64,000 nucleotides of DNA, taken from Aurantiochytrium sp. KH105 (lineage: Eukaryota > Sar > Bigyra > Thraustochytrida > Thraustochytriidae). The stretch is from NCBI GenBank assembly GCA_003116975.1, contig BGKB01000047.1, positions 369,734 through 433,733 of the forward strand, given 5' to 3'. A program made the translations under genes and the position numbers. This document shows, one piece after another, positions 56,693 to 64,000 of this stretch; position 1 is the first letter of the stretch, and each line of letters begins with the position of its first letter. A model generated the notes under the pieces. It worked only from the letters and a program-made list of their open reading frames with translations. It made no database searches and had not been told where the DNA came from.

Positions 56693-59144
56693 ATTTGATT
56701 TTTTGGGGTTCGCAAATGAAGTTGAAGAAAACGAGAAAAAATGGAAAATTGAAAACTGAAAACGAACTTGAACAACGGAATCGAAAATGAGAAGCGGACC
56801 TTTTGGAGCGGACTTCAACCACATTCATCAGTCAATTTTTCAAAAAAAGTGTCGCATATCGGTCGATACAATCCAGGTCAAAGACCGTTTGGTCGTCACT
56901 TCCAAGCCATATTTCGCAAGTGGAACCAGCTGTGCCACTGCCTGCCGAAAGTTCAGAGAGAAAGAGGATCGGCCTGTTTCACGCCACCTCGGCAAGATCC
57001 GGTCCGCATGACCGTCTGATGGCAACGGGTCATTCATTAATTTATTTTATACATTTTCTGCTTTCCGTCCTACTTTTCGATCTCTCTCCCTCCTCCCTTG
57101 CGCACGCGCGCTCGTCTTTTTACACAGTCAGATCGAGAGCACGAATGACGCCAGCGCGTCGACCGTTAAAAAAGGCTAACGGATTTCGCCAGTGCTCTCC
57201 CTCTGCGGCCCCACTGAACAGTCTCCCGTTATAGTCCTCTACCCGTCAAGGATATCTTCGGCCCTCCCCCTCTCGGGTCCTTCTTGAAAACATTTTAATT
57301 CCCCGTCTACCCTTCCACTGACCGTTTTCACCCACGCTTTCCACGTTTTCACGCCGCCGCATCATCGCCATGTTCAGTGGAGAGGTTACCACTAATTCCA
57401 CCTACACTGTCACACGCCTGTATTTCCAAACACTACCACCACCTCCTCTGTTTCCTTAAGTGGCAGTGGAAAACCACTTGGCAGACAGGGCTGCGGGAAA
57501 GTCTGGCTTGGGCCGCGCGCCGCGGAGAACGCGACTTGCGCGGCGCGCGGCAAATGGTGCAAAGGCGCGGCGCAAGTGCGGAATGTGCGCGGCAAGTGGC
57601 GCAAAGCGCGGGGAAGCGCAGCGGCGCCAAAACGGAGAGATAGATAGACAGATACTGCAAGGGGGAAAGAAAGAAAGAAAGGAGACAGACGGGCGAGACG
57701 GACGCGACGGGGAGGCAGACAGAACAGAAGCGAGGTACGTACGCTGCGCGGCGGCGCGGGCGCGCGGGGGCGGGCGCGAGGCGCGGCGGCGAGGCGAGGT
57801 CGCGCGCGCGAGGGCGAGGGCGGCGGCGAGGTCGCGCGCGCGCGGTGGCGGCGGCGCGGACGGTTGGATACGTGGCCGGCTGGCTGGCTGGCTGGATAGA
57901 ATGGCTGCATGGATTCAAACGGAGCGGACGCCCGACCAAGCGGCTGCGCGCGAGGAGACGCGAGGAGGCGAGAGCAGCGGCGCACGCGGAGGTCCTTCTG
58001 CGCCGCGCCGTGGTCGTACGCCTGCCTGGCCGGCTCGCGCGGCGGCGGCGAGCTTGCCGACGGCCGCCTGCCTTCGTCTGGCCGGGATGAAAATGCCAAC
58101 CATGGCATACATACACGACCACGTCGCGAACCAGGCTGGCACGAAGCTCTGACTGCGCGCGCGCGCGGACGAGGGGCGCCGCGCGCGCGAGGGCTCTCGG
58201 CGCGGCGCCGCGGCCGCCCCCGCCCGCGCCCGCGCGGCCGCTCGTCGCCCGCGGGCGCGCGGCTGAGGCAGAGGCGGGGAGAGAGAGAGAGAGAGAGAGT
58301 GGCCGAAAGCAGGCAGGCAGGAATAAAGGCAAAGAAGCAGGAGGCGCCGAGCCTCCGCGTCGGTCGGTGACCGACCAGACGCACGAACGACCGATCGATC
58401 GATCGATCGAACGATCGAACGAACAGCCGTCCGAGCGGACGACGGCGCGGGACGAGGCCCTGCCGAGCAAGCGAGCTAGCAGCAGCAGCCGTGCGGACGC
58501 AGCCCGAAGGAAAGGAGGCGGAGAGCGCGCCGAGATCGGGAGGACGGCCGGCAAGCGAGGCGAGGCGAGGCAGCCTTTTCTGTCGGTTGGAGAGAGAAAA
58601 AGCAGCCCTGCGCGAGCTAAAGCTCACCCGCTCGCTCGCTCACTCCCCCAGGCAGCCGCGGAGCCGCGTTTATTCCGGCGGGCGGCGCATCGACTCCCTC
58701 TGGGCTTCGATCGTCCCCGCCCTCCCGCCTGCCTGCATGCCTGGTTGCTCGCGCACGAAGCTAGCTAGCTGCTCAGCCGCTGGATCCTGCGCGGCCGCCG
58801 AACGACACGTGTGCACAGACAGGGTGGAGGGTGGAAACGGAGCGTCAGTGGGAGGGATTCCGCGCGGCAGCAAGCAAGCAAGATCGGGAGAGAGAGAAAG
58901 AGAGAGCGAGAGTAGTGGGGAGAGTGGAGATGAGAGGGGGCCTAGACCCAAGCGAGAACGTGGAACGGGAAGGAAGAAAGGGGAAAGGGGGAAAGAGGCT
59001 CACGCGTACATTGCAGGCGATGATGAACCATCGAACGACTGACTGATTATTCATTCACAACGAATGAACCAACCAACCAACAGCTATCCAAAAGCACAGA
59101 CAAACCAAAAAATCCAAGCAGCAAAGCAACTTTCGAAAGGAAAA
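56693..59144. other. 2.45-kb intergenic region, GC-rich and repetitive
   Basis: The region lies between the glycosyltransferase and 14-3-3 genes. The first 700 bases are AT-rich. From about 57450 it is GC-rich with GCGC, GGCT, (GA)n at 58279-58300 and GATC/GAAC repeats at 58384-58424. Minus-strand frames of about 370-400 codons (57410-58627) are R/S/A/P-rich and overlap two other long frames, so they look compositional. No gene or RNA is supported. Confidence 0.55.
58384..58424. repeat. (CGAT/CGAA)n tetranucleotide microsatellite
   Basis: CGAT units pass into CGAA units, in the long 5' flank of the 14-3-3 gene. Confidence 0.85.
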
Positions 59145-59909
59145 ATGGAGTCCTACATCTCTGACCTCTCGCGCGATGATTGCGTGTACCACGCCCGCCT
59201 CGCCGAACAGGCGGAGCGCTACGACGATATGGTCCTGTACATGAAGGCCGTGGCCCAGGGCGACCGCGAACTCTCGGTCGAGGAGCGCAACCTCTTGAGT
59301 GTGGCGTACAAAAACGTGATCGGCGCCCGCCGCGCTAGCTGGCGCGTGCTCTCGTCCATCGAGGCCAAGGAGAAGATGAAGGGCGACGACTCCAAGGTCT
59401 CCAAGGTCTCGGCCTACCGCAAGAAGGTCGAGGACGAGCTCGACGACGTTTGCGACGAGATCCTCAACATCATCAAGGACAACCTCATTCCTCAGGCCGA
59501 GAACATGAAGGGCCCCGAGAAGGCCGAGTCCCAGGTCTTCTATTACAAGATGAGCGGCGACTACCACCGCTACCTGGCCGAGTTTAAGCTTGACGAGATG
59601 CGCCGGGACTGCGCCGAGGCTGCCCTCGACTCCTACAAGCAGGCTCAGACCATTGCCGAGGACCCAGAGGATGGTCTCCCGCCCACCCACCCCATCCGCC
59701 TTGGTCTCGCCCTCAACCTGTCGGTCTTCTACTACGAGATTCTCGCAGAGCAGGAGCAGGCTTGCGACCTCGCCAAGCGGGCCTTCGATAGCGCCATTGC
59801 CGAGCTTGACTCTCTCCAGGAGGAGTCCTACAAGGATGCCACCCTCATCATGCAGCTTCTCCGTGACAACCTCACTCTCTGGACCAGCGATGGCGAGGAG
59901 AAGGAGTAA
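59145..59909 (+). CDS. 14-3-3 family protein
   Basis: 254 residues from the ATG at 59145 (A at -3, G at +4), the usual family length; an in-frame ATG at 59064 would add a non-conserved 27-residue leader. Both family signatures are present: [20 protein letters not shown] near residue 42 and [18 protein letters not shown] near 228. The phosphopeptide-pocket residues lie in the conserved helices (K-N-V-I-G-A-R-R and Y-H-R-Y-L-A-E). The C-terminus is a short acidic tail (DGEEKE). 14-3-3 dimers bind phosphoserine/phosphothreonine motifs and act broadly in signalling, cell cycle and traffic. The coding sequence has a strong preference for GAG, AAG and CTC codons, unlike most neighbours, which fits high expression. 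A poly(A) hexamer lies 35 nt after the stop. Confidence 0.97.
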   Translation: MESYISDLSRDDCVYHARLAEQAERYDDMVLYMKAVAQGDRELSVEERNLLSVAYKNVIGARRASWRVLSSIEAKEKMKGDDSKVSKVSAYRKKVEDELDDVCDEILNIIKDNLIPQAENMKGPEKAESQVFYYKMSGDYHRYLAEFKLDEMRRDCAEAALDSYKQAQTIAEDPEDGLPPTHPIRLGLALNLSVFYYEILAEQEQACDLAKRAFDSAIAELDSLQEESYKDATLIMQLLRDNLTLWTSDGEEKE

Positions 59910-60642
59910 ATGCTGCACTACATCCCTGAGACACACTCTTAACCAATAAAACACCCTAGCTGGGATACGCTAGGACGCTTTGCACACGATTTGTTTGCTT
60001 TTTTGCGTTTCGTGAAAATCATCTCATACTCGCATTCTTAATTTGCCTTTTCGATCATGTCACGATGTCACGAGAATAGCCTCTTGTAACGCGCACAAGA
60101 CCTGATGGTGATGCAAATTTTTCTCTTGCTTAATTATGTACGCATTGTTGGCCTTGGGTGCCGAAAAAATGTTTGGCTTTTCTGATCGTGCCTTCTTGTT
60201 TGGCGAGATCGTAAATGAAGACAATGACGAAGTTGTTCTCGCCACTGCTGGGAAATTGCTCTTGCTAAAAGTCCTCCTTTTCCATTGGAGAATTCGAGGG
60301 CCTAGACCATTGGGGGCTGTTTAGAAATGCATCTCGCTCAACGTCCCAATCACAGATTTAGGCTTTTTAGAGTCACGAACAAAAATAACCCGAGTTCTAA
60401 GAGATCCCCAAGCGTTGGGTCGCGCGACGTTGTAAGTTGCCCATTCGTGACTTTGCAGAGAACCCACAATACGAGCATCCCTTCATCGCAGGCTCAAGGG
60501 AGGGCCCTGCTCGCAAGACTCGTGACGCACGCTTCATGCTCTCGTCTGCCCATGAGGAGAGTTTTCAGTCTTTTTTTCCCGGCTCGCGATCCCTCTTCAT
60601 TGGCGAAGCAGAAAATAATCATTGCGACGGAGAATTACTCGT
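59910..60642. other. convergent intergenic region
   Basis: 733 bases lie between the convergent 14-3-3 (+) and coiled-coil (-) genes. Apart from the poly(A) hexamer I see no structured feature; short frames show no domain. Confidence 0.6.
59945..59950 (+). terminator. AATAAA polyadenylation signal after 14-3-3
   Basis: A canonical hexamer lies 35 nt downstream of the 14-3-3 stop codon. Position fits; use is inferred. Confidence 0.55.
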
Positions 60643-63600
60643 CTAATATGTATGACTATCCATCTGTGAATTCAGCTGCGCAAGAGCCCGCTCCAGCTCA
60701 GCTTGAGCCTCCATCTGCTCCCGTCGCAAGCGATCGAGAGCGTCGCCGCTCGCGGGAGTCGGTTTCGCCACCCTTGCTGCCTCTGGAACCTCGTGCTCCG
60801 CGACTGTAGGAACACGCGAGTGGGCGAGTGTGCGAGCCTCTTCCTTTCCACGCCATGACTCGAGCTCCCGCCCTACTTCGTTTTCGTAATACATGAGCGC
60901 ATGCCGAAGATCCTCAAAAGCATCTTCCTCTGTAACGGTCGCTCGTCGCGGTCCCGCGACCGGAGGGATTTGGATGCGAAAGGCAGGAGTACGACGTTCT
61001 TTTGCGAATGTACTCCACAATACCTTCCATATCTCTTCCCGAGACGAAGCCGACACCAGCAAAGTTTGAACGGCTTCCGTCACCTCAACCAGGCCTTTCC
61101 TGTGCGTGCCACGTCCAAGTCGAAGCTCTCGAAGGATGTCAAAGGTCGCAGACTCAGCTTCGCTCTGCGCGCCACGACACCGCTTGCAGAGCGAAACGAC
61201 CAAAGTCACCACGCGTGCTACAGTTCGAAGACGGAGACGCCGTTTTCGTTGTGGCGGTGCACCCGGCGTGTTTGGCGAAGAAGTGGAAATTTTATGCCTC
61301 CTGCTCTTGAATGGATTTGATGCCACGCTATCATGCGGTAGCAGTGGGCGGAAGAGACTGTCCACCCATTCGTGCAAGCTTTGCACTTCATGCTCCAGCG
61401 TGTTCGTCTCGCTCATTCTGGGCGCTGCGCGAAGCTGGTCAATTCGCTGCAAGGCACTCATCAGGCACGTCATGGCAACTTCCAAAGCACAACGCATTGC
61501 CATCGCTCGCGCTTCGAGTTCTTTGAAGTCTCCATCGCCCGCCATCGTTTTCGGTGCTATTGCCTGCAACGCTCTCTCCTCTGACAAGGCAGCATGCTCA
61601 GCATGCTCACGCACCTGCCCATTGTGATTCACATCGTCATCTGAGACCTTCGACTCGGGCCGCGACTGCCCCTGAAGCAACCGTCTTCTTGACACGGAAC
61701 CTAGCTGAGACTCGAGGGTCTTGACGCGCGCAGCAAGCGACTCCGCCGCGTGGGCTTTATGATCGAGCAAACGCCCTACCGTATCCGCCAGATCTTCAAT
61801 GCTCGTTTCAACCTCATACGAGGCAAGTTCTCTTACAGGGCGTACAAGGCAAGATCCCGTGAGACAGTCGAGCTGTGCGCGCAAAAGCCGGCGACGGACT
61901 GCATGCGTTGCGCGTTGATACGTGTCTCGCTCCCGATGAAGCTCGCTTTCCATGGCTACAACACAATGGTGAGCATCTTGAAGATCGGCATTTTGCGCCC
62001 TTGCGTGCGTTTTTGCTTCGTCAAGACGATCGCGTGTCTGGGCAACCTCCGTTTCCAGTTCGCGGATCTTCTGTTCCAGGCCGGCTACATGCCCAAGCGC
62101 GTCACGACTGCTGCTTTGCGCTATTTCGGCATCCCTTAGCGCCTTGGCAAGCCGAGACTTTGCGTCCGCGTGCATTCTTCCGAGCGCACGCACAGACTCG
62201 AGCGCCGGTTGCACCTCTGCAGCGACCTCGCTGCTCTCGAGGCCGGTCGAGTGCAGACTACTGGTTCCCAGCTCTTCATCGGTCGCAAAAGACGACTCTG
62301 ATGCCGAACATGCCTGGGTAACTTGAAGCTGCACAATTTGCAAGGATCGTTGAAAGTGCTCCGCGCGGGTCTCGAGCTCGCGCGCGCGTCCTTGCGCGGA
62401 TTCCAGCTTGCTCTTCAGAGTCTTCTTTTCCTCCTCGAGACTCGCGATGAAAGCTTTTGTAGCCTTGAGATCTTCGCGAGTGCGCCCGAGGTCAATGTGC
62501 GTGGCCGCCCGATTCGCGCGTTCATTCGCATACGCGCCCAATTTTGCCTCTGCCTGGATGGCCCGCGCTTCTGCAGAGGCGAGCTGGTTCTTAACAGATT
62601 GCAAGCTCGATTCTAGTGCTCCGCAACGCGTGAGTTGCTCTCGCTCAGCCTTTTGCGCAGTCGCCAGCTCTTGGCGAACGCCATCGAGCTCCGTCTCGGC
62701 CTCTTCAAGGCGTTCGGAAAAAAGTTGCGCTCGGGCGGCAGCGCCTTCGACCTGAAGCAAACGCGAGTCGACCTTGTCCTTCTCCGCAGCAAGGCGGCGA
62801 CTGCGGGACAGAGCCTCTTCGAGCTCCTTCTTCAATTCTTCGATATGTTTTTGACGAGCAGCGGCGAGCTCGCTCCGCTGCACAGACATGTCGGTTAGGG
62901 CCGCTTTGTTCTGCGCAAGCTCTTCAATGACACTGGCATGCTCCTTTTCCAGATGCTTAACTTGAGCGCGAAGCTCGGCACAGGTTTCGGCGCTGCGACT
63001 CGCCACTTCGTCCCGCATCTTGTTTGCTTGCCGCGCCTCTTGCTGCGCGACGTCACGCGCGTGCTCCGCTGCATGCAATTTTCGCCGCGTCTCTTCAAAG
63101 GCCTCCGAACCCGATAAAACTGTATCTTTTGCCTTAGCTTCTGCAAGCTTTCGAAGCTTGCGCTCTTGTGCGAGATCGTTCTCTAATCCTTCGAGTGCCT
63201 TGCGGAGCGCCTTTGAACCGACGACTTCTTCTTCAGCTGCTTGCTTTGCAGCCCAGAGTTCTACGTCCTTGCGAGCCATATTTTCGTGAACGGCCTCTAA
63301 CTCGCGAGCTTGTTCACGCACTGTGGCCTTAAGGTGCTGAGCTTGCTCGGCAGAGCTCCCGCCCTTGAGGCGAGGCTGCGGAACTTCGTCGTGAGGAGAA
63401 GTCCCAAATCCTCCTCGCCGGTTCCCAAGTCGTCCACGATGTTGCTGATTATATCCTGTCCGCTTCATTGATCCGGGGTTTGATGATGACTCTAGCGGTG
63501 AAGACGGAGAGGAAGACGCATTGCTTTCTGCGAGCCTTCGTACATCTTCGAGGAGGTCTCGCGTAAGGTCCACAGAGAGCACCTCGTCTTCTTCGGTGTT

Positions 63601-63930
63601 CTGGGACCAAGAGCCCGGACTCATCAGCAAGTTTTCGCGCGATGTTCGCGGACGGTGGCGCCCTCGTCTCACGCTACTATCTTTTCCTCTCTTCGCAGCG
63701 GCAGCGGTGCCTGGACGCTGTTGTGACGGTGACCGCGACTGCGGTGAGGTCCAGACGGGAGCCCAACCATCAACAACATTGTCATCCCTTGCTTTCGACA
63801 AGTGCGAACCTCTTTCACCCGTGTATAGAGCGCGCGCAGAGAGGGGTCGCTCCTTGCTACGTGTGTGTGGAAGCGCTTCCCCCAGAGACAGAAAGTACGC
63901 GTCGACGTCAACGTCCTCGACGTCGTCCAT
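60643..63930 (-). CDS. Large coiled-coil protein
   Basis: 1,095 residues from the ATG at 63930 (A at -3, G at +4). An acidic start (MDDVEDVDVDAYFLSLGEAL) and an S/R/P-rich disordered section of about 170 residues are followed by a long coiled coil (about 190-720) rich in E, K, Q, A and R with regular heptads. The C-terminal third (about 780-1095) is mostly helical, with hydrophobic stretches (RTVARVVTLVVSLCKR, EIWKVLWSTFAKERR) and ends in another short coiled coil. No enzyme domain is seen. It resembles centrosomal, basal-body or Golgi-tether proteins in composition only. It is the second large coiled-coil gene in the window and is not obviously a copy of the one at 7027. Confidence 0.88.
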   Translation of the reverse strand: MDDVEDVDVDAYFLSLGEALPHTRSKERPLSARALYTGERGSHLSKARDDNVVDGWAPVWTSPQSRSPSQQRPGTAAAAKRGKDSSVRRGRHRPRTSRENLLMSPGSWSQNTEEDEVLSVDLTRDLLEDVRRLAESNASSSPSSPLESSSNPGSMKRTGYNQQHRGRLGNRRGGFGTSPHDEVPQPRLKGGSSAEQAQHLKATVREQARELEAVHENMARKDVELWAAKQAAEEEVVGSKALRKALEGLENDLAQERKLRKLAEAKAKDTVLSGSEAFEETRRKLHAAEHARDVAQQEARQANKMRDEVASRSAETCAELRAQVKHLEKEHASVIEELAQNKAALTDMSVQRSELAAARQKHIEELKKELEEALSRSRRLAAEKDKVDSRLLQVEGAAARAQLFSERLEEAETELDGVRQELATAQKAEREQLTRCGALESSLQSVKNQLASAEARAIQAEAKLGAYANERANRAATHIDLGRTREDLKATKAFIASLEEEKKTLKSKLESAQGRARELETRAEHFQRSLQIVQLQVTQACSASESSFATDEELGTSSLHSTGLESSEVAAEVQPALESVRALGRMHADAKSRLAKALRDAEIAQSSSRDALGHVAGLEQKIRELETEVAQTRDRLDEAKTHARAQNADLQDAHHCVVAMESELHRERDTYQRATHAVRRRLLRAQLDCLTGSCLVRPVRELASYEVETSIEDLADTVGRLLDHKAHAAESLAARVKTLESQLGSVSRRRLLQGQSRPESKVSDDDVNHNGQVREHAEHAALSEERALQAIAPKTMAGDGDFKELEARAMAMRCALEVAMTCLMSALQRIDQLRAAPRMSETNTLEHEVQSLHEWVDSLFRPLLPHDSVASNPFKSRRHKISTSSPNTPGAPPQRKRRLRLRTVARVVTLVVSLCKRCRGAQSEAESATFDILRELRLGRGTHRKGLVEVTEAVQTLLVSASSREEIWKVLWSTFAKERRTPAFRIQIPPVAGPRRATVTEEDAFEDLRHALMYYENEVGRELESWRGKEEARTLAHSRVPTVAEHEVPEAARVAKPTPASGDALDRLRREQMEAQAELERALAQLNSQMDSHTY

Positions 63931-63947
63931 CTTGGTTGTTTGCTTGT

Positions 63948-63998
63948 TTGCTTTGCTTTGTTTTGCTTTGCTTTTCTTCGCTTTTCTTCGCTTTTCTC
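63948..63998. repeat. TTTGC / CTTTTCTTCG tandem repeat
   Basis: TTTGC-type units change to a 10-nt CTTTTCTTCG-type unit in the promoter side of the coiled-coil gene, running to the window end. Confidence 0.75.
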
Positions 63999-64000
63999 GA

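Noticed and set aside
57410-58627. Minus-strand frames of 405 and 373 codons and plus-strand frame of 230 codons
   Set aside because: R/A/S/P-rich translations in several frames of the same GC-rich repetitive DNA indicate compositional openness rather than a gene.
1-64000. tRNA, rRNA and spliceosomal RNA genes
   Set aside because: Looked for B-box-like GGTTCGA contexts and conserved rRNA/snRNA blocks by eye and found none convincing; a covariance-model scan would be decisive.

Overview
This is a 64 kb eukaryotic nuclear window. Genes are mostly single long exons read from both strands, with ATG contexts that often carry A or G at -3, GC-rich coding sequence, and intergenic DNA full of microsatellites. 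Only one intron is convincing (109 nt, GTAAGT...CACAG). Secreted or membrane proteins with an (S/A)PT-rich stalk, the intron poverty and the general gene style suggest a stramenopile, most likely a thraustochytrid (Labyrinthulomycete). That assignment is inference, since no rRNA or other marker gene lies in the window.

Layout. 1-7 kb: the 3' end of an RGG-rich protein (+), convergent with a large PH/IQ/coiled-coil/WW-like protein (-). 7-15 kb: a coiled-coil protein (+), a TBC Rab-GAP (-) and a membrane-anchored Sec14/CRAL-TRIO protein (-). 15-33 kb: four genes on the + strand, namely AP-4 epsilon adaptin, a 2,987-residue protein with an array of Tudor-like repeats and an XRP2-type TBCC domain, a Ddi1-type retropepsin, and a VWA / PT-stalk / multi-pass membrane protein. 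33-44 kb: an unrecognised regulator-like protein (-), a RING protein with a duplicated novel domain (+) and a LIV-1-type ZIP zinc transporter (+). 44-51 kb: two paralogous EGF-plus-seven-TM proteins, head to head, separated by 3.6 kb of repeat-rich DNA holding a palindrome and a degenerate ORF. 51-64 kb: EMC4 (-), a two-exon GYF-domain coiled-coil protein (+), an A4GALT-like glycosyltransferase (+), 14-3-3 (+) and a second large coiled-coil protein (-).

Functional themes. Many products belong to membrane traffic and the endomembrane system (TBC GAP, CRAL-TRIO lipid-transfer protein, AP-4 epsilon, EMC4, Golgi glycosyltransferase, ZIP transporter) or to cytoskeletal or ciliary-type scaffolds (IQ/PH/WW protein, three coiled-coil proteins, TBCC protein). 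Eukaryotic gene order rarely means co-function, so this is thematic rather than operonic. The strongest novelty is the Tudor-array/TBCC protein at 18.7-27.7 kb. Next are the head-to-head EGF-7TM paralogs, the VWA-PT-XK-like membrane protein and the RING protein with its duplicated domain.

Limits. Functions were read from motifs by eye. Start codons are chosen from ATG context and domain position. N-termini of the long genes may be wrong if unseen 5' exons exist.
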